A stretch of DNA of 64,000 nucleotides from assembly GCA_030386875.1 (NCBI GenBank), contig CM059564.1:45652075-45716074 (forward strand), in the 5' to 3' direction. The notes under the pieces are model-generated. The model was not told the DNA's origin, did no database searches, and worked only from the letters and a program-made list of their open reading frames with translations. The position numbers were made by a program, and so were the translations under genes. Positions within the stretch are counted from its first letter, which is position 1. Every line of letters starts with the position of its first letter. This DNA comes from Morinoia aosen (lineage: Eukaryota; Arthropoda; Malacostraca; Amphipoda; Talitridae). Shown one piece after another: positions 24,531 to 37,138 of the stretch.

Positions 24531-25944
24531 TAGACACAGCTGCTCGAGCTAGGCGCAGCAGTTGACAGTTGACAGTTGACAACTGTTTGCAGGCAGCCGT
24601 TGACAGTTTGTGTGTCGATCAGCAGGATGTAAGTTTATTGAACACCTAGTTTCAAATGAAAAACGGAGATTATGGTTTTCTTCACCTTGATAACCTTTCT
24701 ACATTTGGTCGCGAAGTTTCTGAAAAAGAGATCATAAGGTGGAACTTAATGTAGCAAGCGTACATTTTAAGCGCTACCAGTTGTATAGAGCGTGCTTCTG
24801 TCTACTGAGAACATTTATGTTATAATATTCTCGGAAATATTCAGCTTTGCAAGAAAAATTTCAGTTATGTTTCTCTGTTAAAGGTTGTGATCAACTTCAT
24901 TGATCAACTGGGCAAAATTATGCAAGTCTATTTATTAACTCTCAAACATATTCCTTTCCATGTACCGTTCTCTCATACTGTGAATTTTTTCTCTCACTTC
25001 TACGTTTAAGATTTTTCATGCCGATGTTTTCTCTCACTTCTACGTATAAGAACTTTCATGCTTCACTCGCCATTTATTATGCCGTGGGAAGAATTGTTAG
25101 CTCGACTTGACTTGAAACTCGTTGCGTGATAAATCTTTAGAGCGAGACTTAATGGTCTTCTCTCCTGCTTGAAGAGCATTACACGGGCAGCAAAAGTATC
25201 GCGCGGCCGCCCGTTACTCGGAGGATATTTTCTCGAGTTTTCCCTCACTGATGATGCAGCTCGCAATAAAGAGGGGCAGGGACCCCTTCTTTTAATGGCC
25301 CTCCCACAGTTCTAATCAGCCTGGGCATCGCCGCATCCCCTAGGAGCGCAGATGTGCTCCCTGCGAACTGCGGCCGCGGTGAGCGTCCGCTCTGACGGAG
25401 CTGCGTGGCTTGCGTCTGACTTGGTCGCGAGGTTGTGGCAATATAGACGGGTCACCTCATTTCATTTGAAGTTACCTTGAGGCGCATCCCAATGCACCAA
25501 AACAATACACTTCTTAAAAGCTTGTGTCCTCTTCGTCAAGAGGTCATAGCAGCTTGGACGGGCTGCTTACGCATGATTTTATCTGAAGTTATCGTGAGGT
25601 GCTTCCCAATGCACCAAAACAATACACTTCTCTCGAGCTTGCGTGAATTGAGCTCGTGAAATGAATTCTCCATACCCTTATTTATATTGCGTTTTTCTAT
25701 TAAGTCACACCGAATTTCAATCGCGCTTCTGTCTATTTTTTAAAACTAGAACCCAAAACATGTAAAATTTATGCACTGTTCGTTGATTTAAACTTTATAA
25801 AAATTATGAAATATCACTCCAGTGGAGAAAAGAATTAAAAATTAAACTAATTATAGTTTTATTAGTTGATTACAGATACTGAAAAAATAATATGACCATA
25901 AGTATGTTGATATTTTTGTTGAGGTCGGGAAAACAGTGATTCGT
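24531..25944. other. unique sequence with two small direct duplications
   Basis: A 40-bp period duplication (CTCTCACTTCTACGT at 24991 and 25031) and a 118-bp spaced duplication containing CCCAATGCACCAAAACAATA (about 25489 and 25607) are present. A GC-rich patch at about 25200-25440 has CG-rich words but no recognisable gene. Confidence 0.6.
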
Positions 25945-26105
25945 AACCGGTTCAAAACTGTAGCATATAACTGGTTCAAAGTTGTGTTACATAACCGGTT
26001 CAAAACTGTAAGATATAACCTGTTCAGGACTGTATCATATAACCGGTTCAAAACTGTGTTGTTGACCCGTTTCAAAACTGTAATATCGGTTATAGCCGGT
26101 TCAAA
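25945..26105 (+). repeat. 24-bp tandem repeat carrying AACCGGTT sites
   Basis: The unit is roughly AACCGGTTCAAAACTGTA plus TCATAT. Palindrome cores lie at 25945, 25969 (AACTGGTT), 25993, 26017 (AACCTGTT) and 26041, with weaker ones at 26065 and 26094. The spacing of the first six is exactly 24 bp. AACCGGTT and AACTGGTT fit the consensus known for the Grainyhead transcription-factor family. Function here is inference only. Confidence 0.9.
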
Positions 26106-27369
26106 CTAAGGTAAATAGGAAACATCAAAATATTCTTAGCATCTCCGCTCACTAAATGTTACTTGCTATGCTTAACGATGAATTTGGAGTGATGAATTTA
26201 TCCTGTGAAACTTTAGCATTGGATCATACAAGCCGTCTCATTAAAAAGCACTTTCTGTTCATTCAAAAGCAACAGTTATTACCAAATCAACTTAAACAGA
26301 TATACATCAATTCAAAAATATCACAGAAGACTTTTCTTCATCTAATAAAATTCTTTAGGCTCATTAAGCGATGAGCTAGAGAACAGCAGTATGAAAAGCA
26401 AAAAGAATGTTCCTATAAATTAAAGTAGAAAATAACTTAATTTGATGAAATGTTTGGTGTTTGTGTCGTAAAAAGCTGGGCTGTGCGAGCGAGGTGCGCA
26501 TCTGTGAGGCCTCCTCCGGCCCCGCCTCGGGGCGGCTCGGGCAAAATGCAGTCGTAAAAACTTTATTGCCTTCATAAAGACAACACTCATATTCTAACAA
26601 ATGTACCTGAGCAAAAAACCTGATATGTAATGGAATTTAAAACTCATCAAAAAAATCCTTCATATGAAGTAATTCACTTCGGTGATAAAATTTTGCGTTC
26701 AACTCGGAAAATGGAATATAGCACCCGTGTGGAAGGTACTGGAAGTTCATCGAAATACAAGACGCTGGAAGAAATTTCTGCTAAAACCAGGCAGTGAAAT
26801 CGAGAACTCATTTGTGTACTACGTTAATTATGAAATGTTCGAAAATGTAGGACCACTGTGTTGAAATTACATAGTGAAACCTTCTATTTGTTTGGTAAGA
26901 ATATTATTTTTTTGAGATACTCAATAGTAAAAGTGTACCGTGGAAACACGCACTATATTTGTAAACAACCTCTAACGCTAGATTTTATTCGTCAAATCCC
27001 GTTGGAAAAGTTTGTAGTGAAGCTGGGCAGTGGGGCAATGGCCTCAGTTGCAGTATAGGCTTCTAGAAATTACTTGTAGAAATAAATAAATCCAATCTCC
27101 CACGAGTAAAAAAATTATCTTAGATGTAAATGAAAGAACAAGGAATATCGTGCAGGAAATTTGATTGTAAAAAAGGACGTTTGTCATAGGGCTCAAAAAA
27201 ATATAAAATAAAAGACCTGGGTTAAATATATATACTTTTTACACACTACTTTCCTAAATGTATTTTTAATATAAATATATAATTATAATTTATAATTTAA
27301 ATAAACATATATATACACTTGTTTAATGTATATATATACATATATATCCTGAACATCGAAATTATACGT
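26106..27369. other. AT-rich unique sequence, no gene recognised
   Basis: Contains short frames of no recognised family (for example 26858-27058, plus) and a very AT-rich patch with TATATA runs at about 27220-27350, next to the inverted repeat. Confidence 0.5.
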
Positions 27370-27703
27370 AGGCAAAAACCTTTTCAGTAATGAATTTAAA
27401 TCAGTTTGAGCCAGTCGCCTTGAAGTTTACCGCGTCAAAACGGCGGCGAAGGACGATATAATTCTAAAACGCAATGAAAGGGAATATGCTTCTATTAAAA
27501 TGAAAAACATCGGTGCATGCCGAACCTTGAACGGTTTTGCCGTTCGCACAATATTTTATGAACTCTACGGATAATACAACCTGGATTTAACTATCTTTTT
27601 AAAACTAATCATGGAACGATTCGGAGCTTATGGAGTATTTATTGGCTTTTTGCATGCTCCTTTTAAGGTGTAAAATCACACAAGATCAATATTTTTGATA
27701 TAA

Positions 27704-27749
<46 letters not shown>

Positions 27750-28135
27750 AATGAGATAATATATGTATATCATATAATATAAAATATATGTATTTTTTAG
27801 GTATATGAGTGTTGGTGTATAAAAATATTGATCTCTCGTGTTCGTACACTTTGGAAGGGGCCCCCAAAATGCCAATCAATATTCCATAGGTTCTGTACCA
27901 AACCATGAATTTTTTGAAAAGATAGTTAAATCCTGGTTGTATTACCCGTAGAGTTTATAAAAAGCTAAGTCATTCAAGGTTCAGCATGCACCTAACTCTT
28001 CACATTTAATAGAAGCATAGTCCCTTTGAGAGCGTTTTAAAATTATATCGTACTTTGCGATCGTTCTAGCTTAGTAATTTTTAGGATTTCTGGATCAAAC
28101 TGGACTAGATTCATTTCCAAAAAGGCTTTGCCTCT
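27370..28135. repeat. long imperfect inverted repeat (foldback), arms about 320-330 bp
   Basis: The left arm, about 27370-27700, pairs with the inverse complement of the right arm, about 27818-28135. Matching words in order from outside to centre (right arm given inverse-complemented) include CAGTTTGA with CCAG, GATATAATT, TAAAACGC, ATGCTTCTATTAAA, GGTGCATGC, GAACCTTGAA, AACTCTACGG, AATACAACC, GGATTTAACTATCTTTT and GATCAATATTTTT. Identity is about three quarters by eye, with small gaps. The centre holds a TA microsatellite (about 27711-27745). No coding frame was recognised, and no terminal motif or target duplication was found. Confidence 0.85.
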
Positions 28136-31100
28136 ACATTTTTCCGACTATTAGGATTAAAACTTTTAGATGTCTAACAAGATACGATGCCTCCTGAACA
28201 CACAGAGTATTTCCTTTAATCAATTAGGTAGAATGTGAAGGGATTAAAAGAAAAGAAGTTTCACGAACACTGACTCCATGCGAATAGGAAGAGATCGTCG
28301 TAGCAGAAGTATTAGCAGAGGTCACGAAAATTCCAAAAAAAATCAGGCAGAGAGTAATAATGGTTATAGTATAGCACAAAAGGCCTCCGAGAAGAAAAGC
28401 TCCTCCGGCTATACGATGAGACACTACACGAATGTAGGGAAAACGTGCTTGATAATCCTTCAACTCCTAAAGAGTAGGAAGAGAAGGTCTTGGGAGCACT
28501 AAGAGCGGAGATCACCACAACGCGGTAGTTGCGGGAGGTCTGAGGCTGCTGGAGACTCGCGTAAAGAGTGATGCCATGAATACTGATGAGTGATCCGTAC
28601 TGAGACCTCCGCTTGCTACGCTCATGAACACAAATGCCCTACTGCTCCTCTCGTGGCTGATGAATGCTTGCTCTATGGAAATCATGAACAGTTTCGTTGC
28701 AAATGGATGCATTATGGGAATTGTGTAGTCTCGACAATGAATGCTGCAGGTTTCGCTAGAGACTCACTCTGGGAATTATCAATTGTTTGCCTTCTGCTTG
28801 TACGTTTTCATTTTCCTCGAACGTTTCACTTCAGTTCATTTCGGATGGGAATTCACTACAGTCTGGAAACGTTTAGTTGAAATTTTATTCAGAGCCGCCT
28901 AAAAATATGCGACCGCATTCTTTTCTTTGAAATCAATTTTCAAATTGAAATAATATTGGTACCTAAAACAATTTTTGACGCTGCTTTCAATTGCTGGGAG
29001 CATGATCCGAAATATTTCAAATTATTTCCCCTCACGAACGACGGCGCCCCAGTAATCGTCCAATTGAATTTATTCTTTTTTCATAGTATGTGGTAGTCTT
29101 GGAAATAAATAGCGGCATTGCTAGTTATTTAAATCTTAGTGACATTGCTGAATAATTTAACGCTGTGAAATAGGCCAAAATTATCTTACCATTTCATGCA
29201 GCGTGCATATACCGTTTATGAACAGCAAGTTACACAAAGAGACTCATTGAAAACCGTTTTAGTAAATAGCAACCATGTGTTTGTCTATGGTACAAGTTTA
29301 TCTGTAATATACATTATAGCACTTAACATTCTTTAATATAACACTTTTTTAGTAGAATACTGTCTATGAGAATAATTTTAATTCGCCTGCCATTCATTTG
29401 GAGGGCGACTTGCAAAACAGGAAGCTGCAGGGACACAAATTGAGACGTTGCTTTGAGACAAACTTCAGTTTCATGCGTCTCTGCCGGAAGATTTTTCTTT
29501 TAAACAGAAAAGCCTATTTGACGCAATGCGATGTGTATCGGCCCGCCAATAGGATCCACTAGGCCCGATATCGCAAGGCGGAAGCAAAGCTCCGCCCTCC
29601 TCTCGAGTTCAAGTGCTTACTTCCGATCCTGCTTCTCGAGCCCAGCCTTCACTCGAGGAAAGCAAATTTCTTTTTTCCTGAGATCTGATCAACTCCTATC
29701 ACGGTATCGGGTATACGACCTACCAATCACGTAAGTAAAATACCCGTCTTCCGTGGTTGTCAATATCTTCAGCTGCAGCTGGAACGTCATTGTCTGTTTC
29801 TTTCCTGGCAACTCTGCGTTCCTGAATATAATGAAAATGTTTCTAGCGTTCAAAGTTTTCTCGGTCCGTGGTGATTGTGAGGTGAGTGGTGCAGAATGTC
29901 CTGTAAAAACAATGGAAATGTGTTTTATTTTGCAAAATGTTCATTCACATTCAATGTTTTGGTTTTAATTGGGAGGGGGGGGGGGGATGAGTTTAAATTA
30001 ACTTTGACGAAATGTAAATCGAAAAGGCACAATTCAAAAAGTTTTGTTAATCAACAGCACAAAATGACCAATACAAAAAATTAAATATTTTTATTTTTAC
30101 TAAACATTTTTATTCCTCTTGCATTATAATATCCGACTTTTCCTCAGTCATCTCTAAGAAATCTTATTTCTCTTATCCAGGTTGCTAACTTCGAAACAGC
30201 AGCCTAATATTCACTCAGAATAACAAAATTTATGAACAATCAATCAGAGAATAAGTCATTTCCAGTTGATAATTATTTATCACTTTTTAATTATTCACAA
30301 CTTAATAATAATTTACTAATATTTTTTTATATTATTGACAACTAATAACCAATTAATATTAGCCATTGGGACTTGTGCTGAATTTTTGCTCCTAAGCTGA
30401 AATATTTTGGGTACAGAGATCAGGGAATCTAAGAATGACATCCAGACGCAGGGACTGGCCTCACACCGCGGGCAGTTGAGCGTCCATACGACGGGCGGCA
30501 GGTGTGGCTTTTGGGAAGGTCTCTTGAAACCTCAGGTCAGGGAGGGGAATATTGAAAATAATTCACTCTATTGTATGATTCAATGAAAGAGAATAATATT
30601 CTGGGTAAATTGGGTCTCGTGACGTACTATGGAATGCAATGAGAGGTTCTCAGAAGCAATAGAAGCCATGAAGTATATTTTTAAATACAACTGTCACAGT
30701 ATTTTTGAAACCGTCACATTTGCTTTGATGGTCACTCTACTTGGACTGGAATTAGACAATTTCATACATTGAATTTGGTTTGTAAGATAGATTTTTTATA
30801 AATCTTAGCAAAGATATTTCACTCCAATACGAAACGAAAGGAAAAAATTTTATCTAAAACTTCGCGAAAAAACAGTTATTCTCTAACACTTTTCCTCTTT
30901 ATTCTGTGTATGTGCATGTAAAGACTTCATGTATGCATAGCTGACTAAATTCTTATTACTTTGTTTCTATGTAAACAATAGAAGACACAATATCGGATAT
31001 ACAGTTGTTGTACTACGTGCTTGTGACAGCTATCCGTCACATAGACAGAGGAAGCATACTTGCATCTAATAGAAGGAGAGTTATACGGCAATCTATGATA

Positions 31101-33699
31101 AATGAAAAAGCATAGAAAGTAAAATTTTGAGAGACTTCAAACTGGGAAGCTAGTTGAGGTTTAAGGGAAATAGAAAAGCTGCAAGGCCTCCGCTGGCGCT
31201 AAATGTAATTAAATAGGATCGAAGGTTCATCTAAACTAGGATCTGCTTAATCCAATCCTCTCAAATGTATGTGACACGCACGTTTTTTAATTTCTTTGAT
31301 CTAATTAAATACTGCGGTATAACTCCACCATTTGTCGTGGTAAATTTCCTTCAGTCACCTCTAAAAAATATCACTTGCTCAACCGACCCAGCAACTGTGG
31401 AACAGCAGAGCAGCATTTCCAGAGAAGAGGCACCTGCCAATTTAAGAGCATTTAATACGAGAAGCTTTAAGTATATGTCAATAAAAGTTCACAGTGGATG
31501 AGCTGAAATTTCTTTAGTAGTATAAAAGATGACTTGAAAATGCAGTCATGCTCACTGTGAGACTGATTTCATGAGCGGCGTTTTCTACAAAACTGAAAAT
31601 AGATCTGCATTGTAACAGTTGACTCTCGATCGACCACCTCTGTGAATTTTGTCTGGGCTTTGTACTGTTTCATCATTGTATCAGAAGAACTGCACTACTA
31701 AGTAATAGCTGATACAGACTCAACTTCCATTCACAGAAGAAAAGCTATTCGCCTTATTTTTAAACAAGACTACGTTACGTAACAATGATGTGATGTGAGA
31801 AATTTAAATAACGAAACTTCTTTATTTGTATTCCAAATCTAGCAATACATAAATAGTCGAATTTTTTGTAATGCTCATTAAGAGTTCAAGTTATATTTTT
31901 CTGTGCCGTGGACATGAGTTACAACATTTCAACATTCGTTCACACGATAACAGGCCAAATGGATCGATTGCAATCATCATCACCGAGATACTAAGCCGCA
32001 CACTAAATTCCTCTGAGCGAACGCAATTCTCCGCCAGAGATATGCGTGCAGTGCCCGCCCCTGTTTCCTATTGCAGCTAACTCAGTAATGTACAGCACGC
32101 CTCAGTAGAGGATAACTTCTCGTGTATGCCTTACTCAGCGCATTTGCTGGGGAATGTCAGCTCTGCATCACAAAATATGGTGCACCGAAGCTAAAAACAC
32201 TACACAAACTGATGACTGAGCTGGTGCCTCTGGAGAGGAACTTACGACAACACGCCACTGCTTTCACTTTTTTCTACTGCTCATAAGTTTCATTTTTCTT
32301 GCAAAGAATCGTTTTAATTTTTAGTGAGCTCACTGAAAAGAGGCGCCATGAAATTTCATTTAAAGAGACGTATTCATCCTTGAATAAAAAATTTGTGAGA
32401 GTATCACCATGATGTAAGTAGTGAGCTCTCGTCGCATGTATTTTGATTCGTTGAGGACTTATTGCGCCTCATATCAACAGTGATTAAAATTTTTGAGCAC
32501 ACTCAATCGCATAAATAATGTAAGTATCTATGATACTAAAACAGGAGATAATCTCGCCTCCAAGCTGTGATCTTTTCGAATAGATTGAAACATTTATGAC
32601 TATGGCCAATTTCAGGGCATTCTCCTGAAGAACATTTCAACTAAATTAAATCAGAGACTGTCTGAATACGTAGATTGTCTATTCAAGCCAATATAGGTAA
32701 TTGCCACTGCGATATGAGGGATATTAATCACAGTTCGAATTCCTCATTTAAAGCGATACCATTAAATATTTACTCCTCAAAAAACTTAGTCATGAACATG
32801 TAATTCAGAGCAGATAACTCAATAAATAAACAACTTTGATAAACAGGGCATTAATAAAAGGAGATGCAAATTAAGCGTCTCAGTAGCCAATTTGAAACTG
32901 TTGAAGCGTTAGTGGCAGGATTACTCGGAAGCTATTATAAATAATTCACTTCATCTTCTGACGCATGAAAGTATGAATGTAAAATTCTGACGAAAAAGTA
33001 ATTCCTGGACATAATTTAGAGTGTGGAGATGAAGATGAACGAGATCCTTAGCGAGTAATTTGCCCTCACCAATTTCACTCCTGCTAAAAGTAAAAACCAG
33101 TTTAATTTTAGACTCAAGGTTCGGAAGTGCAGGACCTGTTCGTGTCAATAGCAACCCACTTGCTCTGCTCACACAAGGTGGAGGTGACGAGAATTACCGC
33201 ACCTTAATCTTATTTGAAGATTCATTAGAGCCCTAAAACGAGTGCATCAGCGCACTTATGCGTCAAAGAGCTACCGAAAATTGAGTAATGGTTCACAGTG
33301 CCGAAGTGCGAGAGGTACTTTAACTTTCTTTCTTTTGGGACGACGAACCCCGCCATTTGAGGTGTGACCTCGTGGTAGTCAGTTGTTAGCTAAAAATGCT
33401 CCCTGTCACGTGCATTCTTGACAGCCCCATATCATATTCAAGGGTCAAAAATTAGAAAATTACGCAGGAAACAAAGAGTCGCAGGTCAAAAATATATCAA
33501 TTTACAGCGAGCGAAAATATCACCACAGAGTTTTATGAATTTATGTTTTTTGAGTTGATAATGAATGTGGTTGCGTACAATATGTACATCTGGTCCTTAA
33601 AACAAACAAACATCGCCATCTTTGGGATGCTTTATTTCCAATCAAGCCTGATACATATGATCTTGAGCATTGGTTTTTCAAATGTCTTATAACTAACCT
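28136..33699. other. 5.6 kb unique sequence, no gene recognised
   Basis: At 28224-28720 both strands have overlapping frames of protein-like composition. The minus frame 28224-28463 has a hydrophobic run (GGAFLLGGLLCYTITIITLC) that could be a membrane segment, but I recognise no family or splice pattern. A run of 12 G is near 29975-29986, and AT-only stretches lie at 30230-30360. No mobile element was identified. Confidence 0.5.
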
Positions 33700-33893
33700 A
33701 TATATAGGACACCATGACGGTTGGGCCCCGTAAAGCCGGTACCCATTTCCGACACCTGGGTTGAGTGGGGTATTGTGCTTGAGCTTTCCCTTATACCCAA
33801 AGGGGAAAATCTCCGCGCCAGCGCCAGGATACGAACCCTCGTCTCCAACATACAAGGCTTATCCCTTAACCGCTGTGCCACGGAGAGCACTAG
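33700..33893 (-). mobile_element. tRNA-derived SINE
   Basis: On the minus strand the head contains a polymerase III A box, TGGCACAGCGGT (complement of 33869-33880), and about 31 bp later a B box, GGGTTCGTATCC (complement of 33827-33838). Both fit the tRNA promoter consensus. A body of about 120 bp follows, with the words CACTCAACCCAGGTGTC and AAATGGGTACCGGC. A second copy of this tail lies at 17206-17276 on the plus strand, which confirms a dispersed family. The usual SINE mechanism is transcription by polymerase III and reverse transcription by a partner LINE. No poly-A tail or clear target duplication is seen. Confidence 0.85.
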
Positions 33894-33894
33894 G

Positions 33895-33927
33895 TAATTA
33901 GTGTACACCTTAGGTGTACACTAATTA
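33895..33927. repeat. 16-bp perfect inverted repeat with 1-base centre
   Basis: TAATTAGTGTACACCT (33895-33910) is followed by one T and then its exact inverse complement (33912-33927). It lies immediately beside the head of the SINE. Confidence 0.95.
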
Positions 33928-35655
33928 AATTCGTTGATTTCTTGAATGAAATGAATAAGACCTTTCTTTATATAATAAGAACACAGAGAAATGAAAGAGT
34001 CAGACTTATGTAAGAAATGAATGACTTCTCGGAACCCTTATTTTCACCTTGATATTTGAAAAGATTAAATTAAAATAAAAAAGCCATCATGAAAGCAAAC
34101 ATTTCGGATGGCAAGAAATTATTTTTTATTCTCTATTTTTTGATATTGAAGCGGTGTTATGAATCGCATTAACTAATTACTATTTTGATATGTCTGGAAG
34201 TAATAGCTAAGCAATAAGAACTAAATAACACGAGAAATACACGAAGAGAAAATTCTTACTAAGGATTTAGAATTTTAATTCAAATCGCCAGCGGTGTAGG
34301 GAGAGTCAGTTTGTCCTTACATTATCGTGGCTCCTGAGATACTAACGTATCAAGTTCGATTGCCTGAATCCTAAAATCAGAAATTGTTTAAATTGCATGA
34401 CTTTAATTCCAAAAGCGTTCCCTAGTGGCATAGGTGGGACTGTCCGTTCGGTTAATCACGGAACACTCTGCGTCTGTGTTTTTGTCGACCGATTTTTTTC
34501 ACAAATGTTTTGATTTCAGATATTTCAAACTAGTAACTTGCTTTCAACATTCTTACATCTTAACAATCAATTTTGTTCTAGAAAGAAGTACGTGTGATGT
34601 TTTGGTTTGCAAATATGTTGGTTTCAAGATATTTTTGGTCCCCAAGGAACCACTTTCTATTCAATGCGAACGAAACAATTTCTGGCGTCTGAGTGACTAG
34701 CAAAACCGGAGTGTTATATTTGTGTTTTGTTATCATATTATTTTCCTCAAAATTTCCCGTTACTGAAGTTTTTCAGTACTTTCTTATTTCATAGGACAAT
34801 TTTTGTCCGTTTGGTTGAATTTGCAGCGAATTTTTTAAGCTCCACTGTTTACATTAATATTGAATCTTTTCTCTTCATAAAAATAACTCTTGGATGCATG
34901 ATAATTCGATTTGAAATTATACTCTGTAATTTCACCTTTTAGAACAATATTTTATCAAATACTCGTTGTTGAATATAAATTGTACGTAAACTTTGTAAAC
35001 CCATACGCACCAATTGCTGACAAGACACAGCCAGCGTCTGAGCCGCAGAGCTGAGGGGACACGAGGGCTCAGAGAGCAAGCCACTCACACAAGTCAATAA
35101 CATCGAACTTTACGATACATTCCTGATAGTAATTCACTTGCCAACACAAAATACGACTCGGGGACTCGATGTGATCATCATAGAGTATAAAAATAAATGG
35201 CCGATCTAATTTACGTCTCTTTTATGATAATTGCATTTTTTCTTGTTCGGGGAGCGACGTCGGATTTCTATTTTGAACTGGAGTTGATTCGTTGGTATAA
35301 CTTATTTTCCGCGCATTTCACAGAATTTTTTGCCCATTTATGATGAATCATTAGGAATTAGGGAATGTTCAAAAGGCCTTCAAAGATTTTAATTGTAGCC
35401 TGCTCAAAAAACTTTCTCTAATAAGAACTTTATCTCGGATTACTTTACATCGTATTTCATCGCATTTTAGGAATTATTTTAAACGTGTGCTATCAATAAA
35501 TCTCAAACATGTTGAATGCGAGACATCGAACTGGAAGGTTGTTCGATCTACAAAAAATTCTCTAAAATGATATGCTCTACATTTTTTTCAAATTTAGTGT
35601 CATGTTTAAAAGCTTTTGTTTGTAAAAATTAATGTTTCACTTGGTTATTTAATAG
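33928..35655. other. unique sequence, no gene recognised
   Basis: AT-rich. The plus-strand frames at 34434-34700 and 34727-34942 are phenylalanine-rich and match nothing I know. Confidence 0.55.
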
Positions 35656-35995
35656 TTGAGCATGTTCCTTGCACACGTATCATTCCAATTTCATATTTCT
35701 GTTAAGGGCATAATTTGCTTAACTTTATTTATTTACTAAAACCTGGCTGGAAGTATTACACATGCACGAGATGCTAAAATTTAAGCTTCTGCCATAAACT
35801 GTTGTCGGGGCGTTTAATGATCATTTAAAAATAGAGCATGTTCCTAGTAAATGTTCAATGCCAACTTCATATTTCTGTTAAAATATGCTTCAACATTTCT
35901 CTATTTATTTATCAAAACACCGCTAGAAGTACTGCACATGCGCGAGCGGCCAAAATTTAGGCTCATGCCATAAACTGTCGTCAGGGGCGTTTCAT
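35656..35995 (+). repeat. 176-bp tandem duplication, 2 diverged copies
   Basis: GAGCATGTTCCT starts near 35658 and 35834. Shared words in order include AATTTCATATTTCTGTTAA, ACTTTATTTATTTA-like, GAAGTA, CACATGC and GCCATAAACTGT. Identity is moderate, so the duplication is old. Confidence 0.8.
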
Positions 35996-36146
35996 TTTTT
36001 CTGGCGCATTTTGTCCGAATTTAGCATCTCTGGCGGGGACAGCCGATCTGGAGGGCCGAATAACACTTTATTCGCGTGTTGCCCTGCGCTGCCGGCCGCC
36101 GACGCGCACAAGGTCTTCCTCGACTTGCTGCGTGGGGCGGCGTGGA

Positions 36147-36575
36147 AACTTTCCCTTCCAGTTCCTGGGTGATGATATTCCTTTCTACAACTCAATGTTG
36201 TCTTAAGAAATTGTCTCTAATTATTTAAATCGGAAGTTGTTCACGACATAATTCTGTTTGTTCCGAACAAACTGGTATTTAGATAAGTTTCTTCTCAAAC
36301 CATTTGGTACGTTAACGCAACCAGTTCACAGTAGAGAACAAAATTCTTAAAAATGATGCATTGGAGCATCATGAAAACTTTTACTTCCAGTTACTGGATG
36401 ATGATCTTCCTTTCACTAACTCAATGTTATCTTATGTAATTGTCTATTCACCCAATTAAGAAGTTGTTCGTGACACACGAGAATTTCTCGCATTTTTATT
36501 GTTTTTTACCGCAAATTGTTCGGTACACCAACGCAAACGGTTCGATGCTGAGTATAAAATTCTAATATACAAAAT
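36147..36575 (+). repeat. 229-bp tandem duplication, 2 diverged copies
   Basis: The series CTTCCAGTT, CTGG, TGATGAT, TTCCTTTC, AACTCAATGTT, TCTTA, AATTGTCT, GAAGTTGTTC, TTCGGTAC-like and ACGCAA appears from 36147 and again from 36376. It follows directly after a GC-rich patch at 36005-36145 and the 176-bp duplication. Confidence 0.8.
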
Positions 36576-36951
36576 ATATATATTTCTTAATTCTTATTTT
36601 CGAATGAAGACTTTATCTCGATCTTTCTGATAGAATTTGACAAGAAGAAACACTACTTTCTAATGATCATAAGGATTGCTGTGGCAGGGAGACATTTATC
36701 AAAAAATCTCCCTCCAGTAATGAGAGCTGTTTTGCATTGCAGCATCATTTGAAGGCAAGCTTTTGTAATACATTGCAAATACAATATTATCACTTAAGAG
36801 GTTATGTCATTCAATCATCAGCTCTAAAATAACTTGGGATAGAAAATTCGCTTCTGGTGTCTGGTTTGTAGAAATATAAGGTTAATGCAAAAGTACTGTG
36901 CGATTTGAAGACCATGAGGAAAAATGAATTAATCAATAATTATGGAAAATT

Positions 36952-37125
36952 TTATCCATTAACACACTCTTCATTACTTTCAATGACCTCATTCCAGCTT
37001 CTAACAAGCTGATAAATGATTTGCTTGTTCAATTCTACTAGTGTAAAATTAAAATAAAATTCAACCCATTTTTAATCTCTTCTCTTGATATTAATCTAAG
37101 TCCACTAAAATGTTCCTGTAGTCCT
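36952..37125 (-). pseudogene. mariner transposase C-terminal scrap
   Basis: After the deletion joint, the minus strand encodes HFFQGLQEHFSGL, then EEIKNGLNF, and after further frame changes LVRSWNEVIESNEECVN and a stop. This matches the conserved end of mariner transposases (YHFFRSLQ..., EEDVKN..., RW..VI..NGEY). Stops and shifts interrupt it. The first two catalytic aspartates are absent, and the third, expected just upstream of HFF, is not visible. Confidence 0.75.
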
Positions 37126-37138
37126 TGGAAGAAATGGA

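Noticed and set aside
28224-28720. Possible membrane-protein exons on the minus strand
   Set aside because: A hydrophobic run is present, but both strands have open frames, no family is recognised and splice sites are unclear.
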